Source of the DNA: Climacium dendroides
Lineage: Eukaryota; Streptophyta; Bryopsida; Hypnales; Climaciaceae
Assembly (NCBI GenBank): GCA_950106755.1
Contig: CATNNA010000010.1
Span: forward strand, 992,001 to 1,056,000
Direction of reading: 5' to 3'
Length of the DNA stretch: 64,000 bases
Shown: piece after piece, positions 10,132-23,380 of the stretch
Numbering within the stretch: position 1 is the first letter of the stretch
How the letters are laid out: every line of letters starts with the position of its first letter
The notes under the pieces: model-generated
Told to the model about the DNA's origin: nothing
What the model saw: only the letters and a program-made list of their open reading frames with translations
The model's database searches: none
Made by a program: the position numbers and the translations under genes

Positions 10132-13100
10132 GATTTGCAACATATGTGTTATGTTTTCGGACATGATTCCACGTCAAAACGATATAATTTATTGGTTTGG
10201 TTTCTATTAAATACAGCATGATTTTTACAATCTCTTTTTATTAAATCCATTTCAATTGAAAATGTGTGGGGAAGCAATAGGGTTCTCTTAAACTTCATTT
10301 TTCCATGAATCCTAATTATTTCGAAGATTTGCAACTTATGTGTTATGTTTTCGGACAGGCTTCCACGTCAAAACGATATAATTTATGGGTTTGGTTTCTA
10401 TTAAATACAGCATGATTTTTAGAGTCTCCTTTTTTTAAAACCCATTTCACTTACAAAAGTGTGGGGAAGCAATAGGGTTCTCTTAAACTTCATTTTTCCA
10501 TGAATCCTAATTATTTCGAAGATTTGCAACTTATGTGTTATGTTTTCGGACAGGCTTTCACGTCAAAACGATATAATTTATGGGTTTCGTTTCTATTAAA
10601 TACAGCATGATTTTTTGAGTCTCCTTTTTTTAAAACTCATTTCACTTACAAAAGTGTGGGGAAGCAATAGGGTTCTCTTAAACTTCATTTTTCCATGAAT
10701 CTTAATTATTTCGAAGATTTGCAACTTATGTGTTATGTTTTTGGACATGATTCCACGTCAAAACGATATAATTTATCGGTTTGGTTTCTATTAAATACAG
10801 CATGATTTTTAGAGTCTCCTTTTTTTAAAACCCATTTCACTTACAAAAGTGTGGGGAAGCAATAGGGTTCTCTTAAACTTCATTTTTCCATGAATCCTAA
10901 TTATTTCGAAGATTTGCAACTTATGTGTTATGTTTTCGGACAGGCTTCCACGTCAAAACGATATAATTTATGGGTTTCGTTTCTATTAAATACAGCATGA
11001 TTTTTTGAGTCTCCTTTTTTTAAAACTCATTTCACTTACAAAAGTGTGGGGAAGCAATAGGGTTCTCTTAAACTTCATTCATCCATGAATCCTAATTATT
11101 TCGAAGATTTGCAACTTATGTGTTATGTTTTCGGACAGGCTTCCACGTCAAAACGATATAATTTATGGGTTTCGTTTCTATTAAATACAGCATGATTTTT
11201 AGAGTCTCCTTTTTTTAAAACCCATTTCACTTACAAAAGTGTGGGGAAGCAATAGGGTTCTCTTAAACTTCATTTTTCCATGAATCTTAATTATTTCGAA
11301 GATTTACAACTTATGTGTTATGTTTTAGGACATGATTCCACGTCAAAACGATATAATTTATCGGTTTGGTTTCTATTAAATACAGCATGATTTTTAGAGT
11401 CTCCTTTTTTTAAAACCCATTTCACTTACAAAAGTGTGGGGAAGCAATAGGGTTCTCTTAAACTTCATTTTTCCATGAATCCTAATTATTTCGAAGATTT
11501 GCAACTTATGTGTTATGTTTTCGGACAGGCTTCCACGTCAAAACGATATAATTTATGGGTTTCGTTTCTATTAAATACAGCATGATTTTTAGAGTCTCCT
11601 TTTTTTAAAACCCATTTCACTTACAAAAGTGTGGGGAAGCAATAGGGTTCTCTTAAACTTCATTTTTCCATGAATCCTAATTATTTCGGAGATTTGCAAC
11701 TTATGTGTTATGTTTTCGGACAGGCTTCCACGTCAAAACGATATAATTTATCGGTTTGGTTTCTATTAAATACAGCATGATTTTTAGAGTCTCCTTTTTT
11801 TAAAACCCATTTCACTTACAAAAGTGTGTGGAAGCAATAGGGTTCTCCTAAACTTCATTTTTGCATGAATCCTAATTATTTCGAAGATTTGCAACTTATG
11901 TGTTATGTTTTCGGACAGGCTTCCACGTCAAAACGATATAATTTATGGGTTTCGTTTCTATTAAATACAGCATGATTTTTAGAGTCTCCTTTTTTTAAAA
12001 CCCATTTCACTTACAAAAGTGTGGGGAAGCAATAGGGTTCTCTTAAACTTCATTTTTCCATGAATCCTAATTATTTCGAAGATTTGCAACTTATGTGTTA
12101 TGTTTTCGGACAGGCTTTCACGTCAAAATGATATAATTTATCGGTTTGGTTTCTATTAAATACAGCATGATTTTTTGAGTCTCCTTTTTTTAAAACTCAT
12201 TTCACTTACAAAAGTGTGGGGAAGCAATAGGGTTCTCTTAAACTTCATTTTTCCATGAATCTTAATTATTTCGAAGATTTGCAACTTATGTGTTATGTTT
12301 TTGGACATGATTCCACGTCAAAACGATATAATTTATCGTTTGGTTTCTATTAAATACAGCATGATTTTTAGAGTCTCCTTTTTTTAAAACCCATTTCACT
12401 TACAAAAGTGTGGGGAAGCAATAGGGTTCTCTTAAACTTCATTTTTCCATGAATCCTAATTATTTCGAAGATTTGCAACTTATGTGTTATGTTTTCGGAC
12501 AGGCTTCCACGTCAAAACGATATAATTTATGGGTTTCGTTTCTATTAAATACAGCATGATTTTTTGAGTCTCCTTTTTTTAAAACTCATTTCACTTACAA
12601 AAGTGTGGGGAAGCAATAGGGTTCTCTTAAACTTCATTTTTCCATGAATCTTAATTATTTCGAAGATTTACAACTTATGTGTTATGTTTTTGGACATGAT
12701 TCCACGTCAAAACGATATAATTTATCGGTTTGGTTTCTATTAAATACAGCATGATTTTTAGAGTCTCCTTTTTTTAAAACCCATTTCACTTACAAAAGTG
12801 TGGGGAAGCAATAGGGTTCTCTTAAACTTCATTTTTCCATGAATCCTAATTATTTCGAAGATTTGCAACTTATGTGTTATGTTTTCGGACAGGCTTCCAC
12901 GTCAAAACGATATAGTTTATGGGTTTCGTTTCTATTAAATACAGCATGATTTTTAGAGTCTCCTTTTTTTAAAACCCATTTCACTTACAAAAGTGTGGGG
13001 AAGCAATAGGGTTCTCTTAAACTTCATTTTTCCATGAATCCTAATTATTTCGGAGATTTGCAACTTATGTGTTATGTTTTTGGACATGATTCCCTGTCAA

Positions 13101-13833
13101 AACGATATAATTTATCGGTTTGGTTTCTATTAAATACAGCATGATTTTTAGAGTCTCTTTTTTTTAAAACCCATTTCACTTACCAAAGTATAGGGAAGCA
13201 ATAGGGTTCTCCTAAACTTCATTTTTGCATGAATCCTAATTATTTCGAAGATTTGCAACTTATGTGTTATGTTTTCGGACATGATTCCCCGTCAAAACGA
13301 TATAATTTATTGGTTTGGTTTCTATTAAATACAGCATGATTTTTAGAGTCTCCTTTTTTTAAAACCCATTTCACTTACAAAAGTGTGGGGAAGCAATAGG
13401 GTTCTCTTAAACTTCATTCCTCCATGAATCCTAATTATTTCGAAGATTTGCAACTTATGTGTTATGTTTTCGGACAGGCTTCCACGTCAAAACGATATAA
13501 TTTATTGGTTTGGTGTCTATTAAATACAGCATGTTTTTTAGAGTCTCCTCTTTTTAAAACCCATTTCACTTACAAAAGTATAGGGAAGCAATAGGGTTCT
13601 CTTAAACTTCATTCCTCCATGAATCCTAATTATTTCGAAGATTTGCAACTTATGTGTTATGTTTTCGGACATGATTCCACGTCAAAACGATATAATTTAT
13701 TGGTTTGGTTTCTATTAAATACAGCATGATTTTTACAATCTCTTTTTATTAAATCCATTTCAATTGAAAATGTGTGGGGAAGCAATAGGGTTCTCTTAAA
13801 CTTCATTTTTCCATGAATCCTAATTATTTCGAA
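10132..13833 (+). repeat. Block A extended, copy 2 (19 monomers, 3702 bp)
   Basis: Matches 16756-20458 monomer by monomer: D, a TGGGTTTGG unit, a CAGGCTTTCA / TTTTTTGAG unit, a TTTTTGGA unit, then the full block A from 10911 with the CATTCATCC landmark. Local differences include a lost G near 12338, GTGTGTGG at 11824 and TCGG instead of TGGGTTTCG near 12140. The part from 10911 on also matches 1-2729. Confidence 0.9.
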
Positions 13834-16560
13834 GATTTGCAACTTATGTGTTATGTTTTCGGACATGATTCCACGTCAAAACGATATAATTTATGGGTTT
13901 CGTTTCTATTAAATACAGCATGATTTTTAGAGTCTCCTTTTTTTAAAACCCATTTCACTTACAAAAGTGTGGGGAAGCAATAGGGTTCTCTTAAACTTCA
14001 TTCCTCCATGAATCCTAATTATTTCGAAGATTTGCAACTTATGTGTTATGTTTTCGGACAGGCTTCCACGTCAAAACGATATAATTTATCGGTTTGGTTT
14101 CTATTAAATACAGCATGATTTTTAGAGTCTCCTTTTTTTAAAACCCATTTCACTTACAAAAGTGGGGGGAAGCAATAGGGTTCTCTTAAACTTCATTTTT
14201 CCATGAATCCTAATTATTTCGAAGATTTGCAACTTATGTGTTATGTTTTCGGACAGGCTTCCACGTCAAAACGATATAATTTATTGGTTTGGTTTCTATT
14301 AAATACAGCATGTTTTTTAGAGTCTCCTCTTTTTAAAACCCATTTCACTTACAAAAGTATAGGGAAGCAATAGGGTTCTCTTAAACTTCATTCCTCCATG
14401 AATCCTAATTATTTCGAAGATTTCCAACATATGTGTTATGTTTTCGGACATGATTCCACGTCAAAACGATATAATTTATTGGTTTGGTTTCTATTAAATA
14501 CAGCATGATTTTTACAATCTCTTTTTATTAAATCCATTTCAAATGAAAATGTGTGGGGAAGCAATAGGGTTCTCTTAAACTTCATTTTTCCATGAATCCT
14601 AATTATTTCGAAGATTTGCAACTTATGTGTTATGTTTTCGGACATGATTCCACGTCAAAACGATATAATTTATCGGTTTGGTTTCTATTAAATACAGTAT
14701 GATTTTTAGAGTCTCCTTTTTTTAAAACCCATTTCACTTACAAAAGTGTGGGGAAGCAATAGGGTTCTCTTAAACTTCATTTTTCCATGAATCCTAATTA
14801 TTTCGAAGATTTGCAACTTATGTGTTATGTTTTCGGACATGATTCCACGTCAAAACGATATAATTTATCGGTTTGGTTTCTATTAATTACAGCATGATTT
14901 TTAGAGTCTCCTTTTTTTAAAACCCATTTCACTTACAAAAGTGTGGGGAAGCAATAGGGTTCTCTTAAACTTCATTTTTCCATGAATCCTAATTATTTCG
15001 AAGATTTGCAACTTATGTGTTATGTTTTCGGACATGATTCCACGTCAAAACGATATAATTTATTGGTTTGGTTTCTATTAAATACAGCATGATTTTTAGA
15101 GTCTCCTTTTTTTAAAACCCATTTCACTTACAAAAGTGGGGGGAAGCAATAGGGTTCTCTTAAACTTCATTTTTCCATGAATCCTAATTATTTCGAAGAT
15201 TTGCAACTTATGTGTTATGTTTTCGGACATGATTCCACGTCAAAACGATATAATTTTTTGGTTTGGTTTCTATTAAATACAGCATGATTTTTAGAGTCTC
15301 CTTTTTTTAAAACCCATTTCACTTACAAAAGTATAGCGAAGCAATAGGGTTCTCTTAAACCTCATTCCTCCATGAATCCTAATTATTTCGAAGATTTGCA
15401 ACATATGTGTTATGTTTTCGGACATGATTCCACGTCAAAACGATATAATTTATTGGTTTGGTTTCTATTAAATACAGCATGATTTTTACAATCTCTTTTT
15501 ATTAAATCCATTTCAATTGAAAATGTGTGGGGAAGCAATAGGGTTCTCTTAAACTTCATTTTTCCATGAATCCTAATTATTTCGAAGATTTGCAACTTAT
15601 GTGTTATGTTTTCGGACATGATTCCACGTCAAAACGATATAATTTATTGGTTTGGTTTCTATTAAATACAGCATGATTTTTAGAGTCTCCTTTTTTTAAA
15701 ACCCATTTCACTTACAAAAGTGTGGGGAAGCAATAGGGTTCTCTTAAACTTCATTCCTTCATGAATCCTAATTATTTCGAAGATTTGCAACTTATGTGTT
15801 ATGTTTTCGGACAGGCTTCCACGTCAAAACGATATAATTTATCGGTTTGGTTCTATTAAATACAGCATGATTTTTAGAGTCTCCTTTTTTTAAAACCCAT
15901 TTCACTTACAAAAGTGGGGGGAAGCAATAGGGTTCTCTTAAACTTCATTCCTCCATGAATCCTAATTATTTCGAAGATTTGCAACTTATGTGTTATGTTT
16001 TCGGACAGGCTTCCACGTCAAAACGATATAATTTATTGGTTTGGTTTCTATTAAATACAGCATGATTTTTAGAGTCTCCTCTTTTTAAAACCCATTTCAC
16101 TTACAAAAGTATAGGGAAGCAATAGGGTTCTCTTAAACTTCATTCCTCCATGAATCCTAATTATTTCGAAGATTTGCAACATATGTGTTATGTTTTCGGA
16201 CATGATTCCACGTCAAAACGATATAATTTATTGGTTTGGTTTCTATTAAATACAGCATGATTTTTAGAGTCTCCTCTTTTTAAAACCCATTTCACTTACA
16301 AAAGTGTGGGAAAGCAATAGGGTTCTCTTAAACTTCATTTTTCCATGAATCCTAATTATTTCGAAGATTTGCAACTTATGTGTTATGTTTTCGGACATGA
16401 TTCCACGTCAAAACGATATAATTTATCGGTTTGGTTTCTATTAAATACAGCATGATTTTTAGAGTCTCCTTTTTTTAAAACCCATTTCACTTACAAAAGT
16501 GGGGGGAAGCAATAGGGTTCTCTTAAACTTCATTTTTCCATGAATCCTAATTATTTCGAA
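13834..16560 (+). repeat. Island of right-type monomers
   Basis: Variant content changes here to CATGATTCCA or CAGG with TTGG/TCGG, six-G tracts (first near 14164), TATAGCG (near 15333), GTGGGAAAG (near 16306) and CATTCCTCC endings. These are typical of the array beyond 27.7 kb. D copies lie at 14419 and 15393; the first has CAAATG in place of CAATTG. Its 13640-15975 part recurs at 28057-31366, and its 15587-16560 part also recurs at 34289-35263. One monomer has lost a T near 15851. Confidence 0.85.
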
Positions 16561-16755
16561 GATTTGCAACTTATGTGTTATGTTTTCGGACAGGCTTTCA
16601 CGTCAAAATGATATAATTTATGGGTTTCGTTTCTATTAAATACAGCATGATTTTTTGAGTCTCCTTTTTTTAAAACTCATTTCACTTACAAAAGTGTGGG
16701 GAAGCAATAGGGTTCTCTTAAACTTCATTCCTCCATGAATCCTAATTATTTCGAA
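16561..16755 (+). repeat. Junction monomer between island and left-type block
   Basis: The body is left-type (CAGGCTTTCA, CAAAATG, TGGGTTTCG, TTTTTTGAG, ACTCAT) but the end is CATTCCTCC, the ending usual before D in right-type sequence. It precedes the D at 16756, where homology to the 10132 block begins, so it probably marks the exchange that joined the two. Confidence 0.65.
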
Positions 16756-19700
16756 GATTTGCAACATATGTGTTATGTTTTCGGACATGATTCCACGTCA
16801 AAACGATATAATTTATTGGTTTGGTTTCTATTAAATACAGCATGATTTTTACAATCTCTTTTTATTAAATCCATTTCAATTGAAAATGTGTGGGGAAGCA
16901 ATAGGGTTCTCTTAAACTTCATTTTTCCATGAATCCTAATTATTTCGAAGATTTGCAACTTATGTGTTATGTTTTCGGACAGGCTTCCACGTCAAAACGA
17001 TATAATTTATGGGTTTGGTTTCTATTAAATACAGCATGATTTTTAGAGTCTCCTTTTTTTAAAACCCATTTCACTTACAAAAGTGTGGGGAAGCAATAGG
17101 GTTCTCTTAAACTTCATTTTTCCATGAATCCTAATTATTTCGAAGATTTGCAACTTATGTGTTATGTTTTCGGACAGGCTTTCACGTCAAAACGATATAA
17201 TTTATGGGTTTCGTTTCTATTAAATACAGCATGATTTTTTGAGTCTCCTTTTTTTAAAACTCATTTCACTTACAAAAGTGTGGGGAAGCAATAGGGTTCT
17301 CTTAAACTTCATTTTTCCATGAATCTTAATTATTTCGAAGATTTGCAACTTATGTGTTATGTTTTTGGACATGATTCCACGTCAAAACGATATAATTTAT
17401 CGGTTTGGTTTCTATTAAATACAGCATGATTTTTAGAGTCTCCTTTTTTTAAAACCCATTTCACTTACAAAAGTGTGGGGAAGCAATAGGGTTCTCTTAA
17501 ACTTCATTTTTCCATGAATCCTAATTATTTCGAAGATTTGCAACTTATGTGTTATGTTTTCGGACAGGCTTCCACGTCAAAACGATATAATTTATGGGTT
17601 TCGTTTCTATTAAATACAGCATGATTTTTTGAGTCTCCTTTTTTTAAAACTCATTTCACTTACAAAAGTGTGGGGAAGCAATAGGGTTCTCTTAAACTTC
17701 ATTCATCCATGAATCCTAATTATTTCGAAGATTTGCAACTTATGTGTTATGTTTTCGGACAGGCTTCCACGTCAAAACGATATAATTTATGGGTTTCGTT
17801 TCTATTAAATACAGCATGATTTTTAGAGTCTCCTTTTTTTAAAACCCATTTCACTTACAAAAGTGTGGGGAAGCAATAGGGTTCTCTTAAACTTCATTTT
17901 TCCATGAATCTTAATTATTTCGAAGATTTACAACTTATGTGTTATGTTTTAGGACATGATTCCACGTCAAAACGATATAATTTATCGGTTTGGTTTCTAT
18001 TAAATACAGCATGATTTTTAGAGTCTCCTTTTTTTAAAACCCATTTCACTTACAAAAGTGTGGGGAAGCAATAGGGTTCTCTTAAACTTCATTTTTCCAT
18101 GAATCCTAATTATTTCGAAGATTTGCAACTTATGTGTTATGTTTTCGGACAGGCTTCCACGTCAAAACGATATAATTTATGGGTTTCGTTTCTATTAAAT
18201 ACAGCATGATTTTTAGAGTCTCCTTTTTTTAAAACCCATTTCACTTACAAAAGTGTGGGGAAGCAATAGGGTTCTCTTAAACTTCATTTTTCCATGAATC
18301 CTAATTATTTCGAAGATTTGCAACTTATGTGTTATGTTTTCGGACAGGCTTCCACGTCAAAACGATATAATTTATCGGTTTGGTTTCTATTAAATACAGC
18401 ATGATTTTTAGAGTCTCCTTTTTTTAAAACCCATTTCACTTACAAAAGTGTGGGGAAGCAATAGGGTTCTCCTAAACTTCATTTTTGCATGAATCCTAAT
18501 TATTTCGAAGATTTGCAACTTATGTGTTATGTTCTCGGACAGGCTTCCACGTCAAAACGATATAATTTATGGGTTTGGTTTCTATTAAATACAGCATGAT
18601 TTTTAGAGTCTCCTTTTTTTAAAACCCATTTCACTTACAAAAGTGTGGGGAAGCAATAGGGTTCTCTTAAACTTCATTTTTCCATGAATCCTAATTATTT
18701 CGAAGATTTGCAACTTATGTGTTATATTTTCGGACAGGCTTTCACGTCAAAATGATATAATTTATGGGTTTCGTTTCTATTAAATACAGCATGATTTTTT
18801 GAGTCTCCTTTTTTTAAAACTCATTTCACTTACAAAAGTGTGGGGAAGCAATAGGGTTCTCTTAAACTTCATTTTTCCATGAATCTTAATTATTTCGAAG
18901 ATTTGCAACTTATGTGTTATGTTTTTGGACATGATTCCACGTCAAAACGATATAATTTATCGGTTTGGTTTCTATTAAATACAGCATGATTTTTAGAGTC
19001 TCCTTTTTTTAAAACCCATTTCACTTACAAAAGTGTGGGGAAGCAATAGGGTTCTCTTAAACTTCATTTTTCCATGAATCCTAATTATTTCGAAGATTTG
19101 CAACTTATGTGTTATGTTTTCGGACAGGCTTCCACGTCAAAACGATATAATTTATGGGTTTCGTTTCTATTAAATACAGCATGATTTTTTGAGTCTCCTT
19201 TTTTTAAAACTCATTTCACTTACAAAAGTGTGGGGAAGCAATAGGGTTCTCTTAAACTTCATTTTTCCATGAATCTTAATTATTTCGAAGATTTACAACT
19301 TATGTGTTATGTTTTTGGACATGATTCCACGTCAAAACGATATAATTTATCGGTTTGGTTTCTATTAAATACAGCATGATTTTTAGAGTCTCCTTTTTTT
19401 AAAACCCATTTCACTTACAAAAGTGTGGGGAAGCAATAGGGTTCTCTTAAACTTCATTTTTCCATGAATCCTAATTATTTCGAAGATTTGCAACTTATGT
19501 GTTATGTTTTCGGACAGGCTTCCACGTCAAAACGATATAGTTTATGGGTTTCGTTTCTATTAAATACAGCATGATTTTTAGAGTCTCCTTTTTTTAAAAC
19601 CCATTTCACTTACAAAAGTGTGGGGAAGCAATAGGGTTCTCTTAAACTTCATTTTTCCATGAATCCTAATTATTTCGGAGATTTGCAACTTATGTGTTAT

Positions 19701-20458
19701 GTTTTTGGACATGATTCCCTGTCAAAACGATATAATTTATCGGTTTGGTTTCTATTAAATACAGCATGATTTTTAGAGTCTCTTTTTTTTAAAACCCATT
19801 TCACTTACCAAAGTATAGGGAAGCAATAGGGTTCTCCTAAACTTCATTTTTGCATGAATCCTAATTATTTCGAAGATTTGCAACTTATGTGTTATGTTTT
19901 CGGACATGATTCCCCGTCAAAACGATATAATTTATTGGTTTGGTTTCTATTAAATACAGCATGATTTTTAGAGTCTCCTTTTTTTAAAACCCATTTCACT
20001 TACAAAAGTGTGGGGAAGCAATAGGGTTCTCTTAAACTTCATTCCTCCATGAATCCTAATTATTTCGAAGATTTGCAACTTATGTGTTATGTTTTCGGAC
20101 AGGCTTCCACGTCAAAACGATATAATTTATTGGTTTGGTGTCTATTAAATACAGCATGTTTTTTAGAGTCTCCTCTTTTTAAAACCCATTTCACTTACAA
20201 AAGTATAGGGAAGCAATAGGGTTCTCTTAAACTTCATTCCTCCATGAATCCTAATTATTTCGAAGATTTGCAACTTATGTGTTATGTTTTCGGACATGAT
20301 TCCACGTCAAAACGATATAATTTATTGGTTTGGTTTCTATTAAATACAGCATGATTTTTACAATCTCTTTTTATTAAATCCATTTCAATTGAAAATGTGT
20401 GGGGAAGCAATAGGGTTCTCTTAAACTTCATTTTTCCATGAATCCTAATTATTTCGAA
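16756..20458 (+). repeat. Block A extended, copy 3 (19 monomers, 3703 bp)
   Basis: Matches 10132-13833 at an offset of 6624 bp; the landmark CATTCATCC recurs near 17700. The core 17535-20458 also matches 1-2729, sharing GTTCTCGG near 18531 with the first copy but not the second. Small private changes include TTATATTTTC near 18723 and a TTCGAA instead of TTCGGA junction near 18310. Confidence 0.9.
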
Positions 20459-21628
20459 GATTTGCAACTTATGTGTTATGTTTTCGGACAGGCTTCCACG
20501 TCAAAACGATATAATTTATGGGTTTCGTTTCTATTAAATACAGCATGATTTTTTGAGTCTCCTTTTTTTAAAACTCATTTCACTTACAAAAGTGTGGGGA
20601 AGCAATAGGGTTCTCTTAAACTTCATTTTTCCATGAATCTTAATTATTTCGAAGATTTACAACTTATGTGTTATGTTTTTGGACATGATTCCACGTCAAA
20701 ACGATATAATTTATCGGTTTGGTTTCTATTAAATACAGCATGATTTTTAGAGTCTCCTTTTTTTAAAACCCATTTCACTTACAAAAGTGTGGGGAAGCAA
20801 TAGGGTTCTCTTAAACTTCATTTTTCCATGAATCCTAATTATTTCGAAGATTTGCAACTTATGTGTTATGTTTTCGGACAGGCTTCCACGTCAAAACGAT
20901 ATAGTTTATGGGTTTCGTTTCTATTAAATACAGCATGATTTTTAGAGTCTCCTTTTTTTAAAACCCATTTCACTTACAAAAGTGTGGGGAAGCAATAGGG
21001 TTCTCTTAAACTTCATTTTTCCATGAATCCTAATTATTTCGGAGATTTGCAACTTATGTGTTATGTTTTTGGACATGATTCCCTGTCAAAACGATATAAT
21101 TTATCGGTTTGGTTTCTATTAAATACAGCATGATTTTTAGAGTCTCTTTTTTTTAAAACCCATTTCACTTACCAAAGTATAGGGAAGCAATAGGGTTCTC
21201 CTAAACTTCATTTTTGCATGAATCCTAATTATTTCGAAGATTTGCAACTTATGTGTTATGTTTTCGGACATGATTCCCCGTCAAAACGATATAATTTATT
21301 GGTTTGGTTTCTATTAAATACAGCATGATTTTTAGAGTCTCCTTTTTTTAAAACCCATTTCACTTACAAAAGTGTGGGGAAGCAATAGGGTTCTCTTAAA
21401 CTTCATTCCTCCATGAATCCTAATTATTTCGAAGATTTGCAACTTATGTGTTATGTTTTCGGACAGGGTTCCACGTCAAAACGATATAATTTATTGGTTT
21501 GGTGTCTATTAAATACAGCATGTTTTTTAGAGTCTCCTCTTTTTAAAACCCATTTCACTTACAAAAGTATAGGGAAGCAATAGGGTTCTCTTAAACTTCA
21601 TTCCTCCATGAATCCTAATTATTTCGAA

Positions 21629-22406
21629 GATTTGCAACTTATGTGTTATGTTTTCGGAGATGATTCCACGTCAAAACGATATAATTTATTGGTTTGGTTT
21701 CTATTAAATACAGCATGATTTTTACAATCTCTTTTTATTAAATCCATTTCAATTGAAAATGTGTGGGGAAGCAATAGGGTTCTCTTAAACTTCATTTTTC
21801 CATGAATCCTAATTATTTCGAAGATTTGCAACTTATGTGTTATGTTTTCGGACATGATTCCACGTCAAAACGATATAATTTATGGGTTTCGTTTCTATTA
21901 AATACAGCATGATTTTTAGAGTCTCCTCTTTTTAAAACCCATTTCACTTACAAAAGTATAGGGAAGCAATAGGGTTCTCTTAAACTTCATTCCTCCATGA
22001 ATCCTAATTATTTCGAAGATTTGCAACTTATGTGTTATGTTTTCGGAGATGATTCCACGTCAAAACGATATAATTTATTGGTTTGGTTTCTATTAAATAC
22101 AGCATGATTTTTACAATCTCTTTTTATTAAATCCATTTCAATTGAAAATGTGTGGGGAAGCAATAGGGTTCTCTTAAACTTCATTTTTCCATGAATCCTA
22201 ATTATTTCGAAGATTTGCAACTTATGTGTTATGTTTTCGGACATGATTCCACGTCAAAACGATATAATTTATGGGTTTCGTTTCTATTAAATACAGCATG
22301 ATTTTTAGAGTCTCCTTTTTTTAAAACCCATTTCACTTACAAAAGTGTGGGGAAGCAATAGGGTTCTCTTAAACTTCATTCCTCCATGAATCCTAATTAT
22401 TTCGAA
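21629..22406 (+). repeat. Second 389-bp D-containing dimer duplication
   Basis: D monomers at 21629 and 22018 both carry the private change CGGAGATGATTCC. The monomer between them (21823-22017) starts like the unit that normally follows D (CATG, TGGGTTTCG) and ends like the unit that normally precedes D (CTCCTCTTTTT, TATAGGG, CATTCCTCC). This is the joint expected from an unequal exchange out of register by two units. Confidence 0.88.
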
Positions 22407-22990
22407 GATTTGCAACTTATGTGTTATGTTTTCGGACAGGGTTCCACGTCAAAACGATATAATTTATTGGTTTGGTGTCTATTAAATACAGCATGTTTTT
22501 TAGAGTCTCCTCTTTTTAAAACCCATTTCACTTACAAAAGTATAGGGAAGCAATAGGGTTCTCTTAAACTTCATTCCTCCATGAATCCTAATTATTTCGA
22601 AGATTTGCAACTTATGTGTTATGTTTTCGGACATGATTCCACGTCAAAACGATATAATTTATTGGTTTGGTTTCTATTAAATACAGCATGATTTTTACAA
22701 TCTCTTTTTATTAAATCCATTTCAATTGAAAATGTGTGGGGAAGCAATAGGGTTCTCTTAAACTTCATTTTTCCATGAATCCTAATTATTTCGAAGATTT
22801 GCAACTTATGTGTTATGTTTTCGGACAGGCTTCCACGTCAAAACGATATAATTTATGGGTTTCGTTTCTATTAAATACAGCATGATTTTTAGAGTCTCCT
22901 TTTTTTAAAACTCATTTCACTTACAAAAGTGTGGGGAAGCAATAGGGTTCTCTTAAACTTCATTTTTCCATGAATCTTAATTATTTCGAA

Positions 22991-23185
22991 GATTTACAAC
23001 TTATGTGTTATGTTTTCGGACAGGCTTCCACGTCAAAACGATATAATTTATGGGTTTCGTTTCTATTAAATACAGCATGATTTTTAGAGTCTCCTTTTTT
23101 TAAAACTCATTTCACTTACAAAAGTGTGGGGAAGCAATAGGGTTCTCTTAAACTTCATTTTTCCATGAATCCTAATTATTTCGAA
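22991..23185 (+). repeat. Chimeric monomer with a short GATTTAC head
   Basis: Starts GATTTAC, normally followed by TTTTTGGA and TCGG, but continues TTTCGGACAGG, TGGGTTTCG and ACTCAT. The switch lies within about 20 bases of the start. It is flanked by near-copies of its own body (22796 and 23186), consistent with an extra 390 bp gained by exchange. Confidence 0.65.
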
Positions 23186-23380
23186 GATTTGCAACTTATG
23201 TGTTATGTTTTCGGACAGGCTTCCACGTCAAAACGATATAATTTATGGGTTTCGTTTCTATTAAATACAGCATGATTTTTAGAGTCTCCTTTTTTTAAAA
23301 CTCATTTCACTTACAAAAGTGTGGGGAAGCAATAGGGTTCTCTTAAACTTCATTTTTCCATGAATCTTAATTATTTCGAA

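Larger units (their letters stand above)
1..13833 (+). repeat. Left-type satellite domain I
   Basis: This stretch is rich in monomers with TGGGTTTCG, TTTTTTGAG, ACTCAT, the CTTAAT ending and the TTTTTGGA variant. The six-G variant and the TATAGCG variant that are common further right were not seen here. D monomers recur mostly every four monomers (779 bp), as at 2536/3315/4094, 6821/7600 and 9353/10132. Between 10132 and 13640 there is a long run without D. Confidence 0.85.
20459..23380 (+). repeat. Left-type monomers with partial 9-monomer repeats
   Basis: Holds the same ordered set as the 1753-bp repeat that follows (GATATAGTTTA, GATTCCCTG, GATTCCCCG, CAGGGTTCC with GGTG, D), but rearranged by a dimer duplication at 21629-22406 and by a chimeric monomer at 22991. 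CAGGGTTCC, a change from CAGGCTTCC, first appears near 21464 and runs on to about 26340, tying this stretch to the next. Confidence 0.8.
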
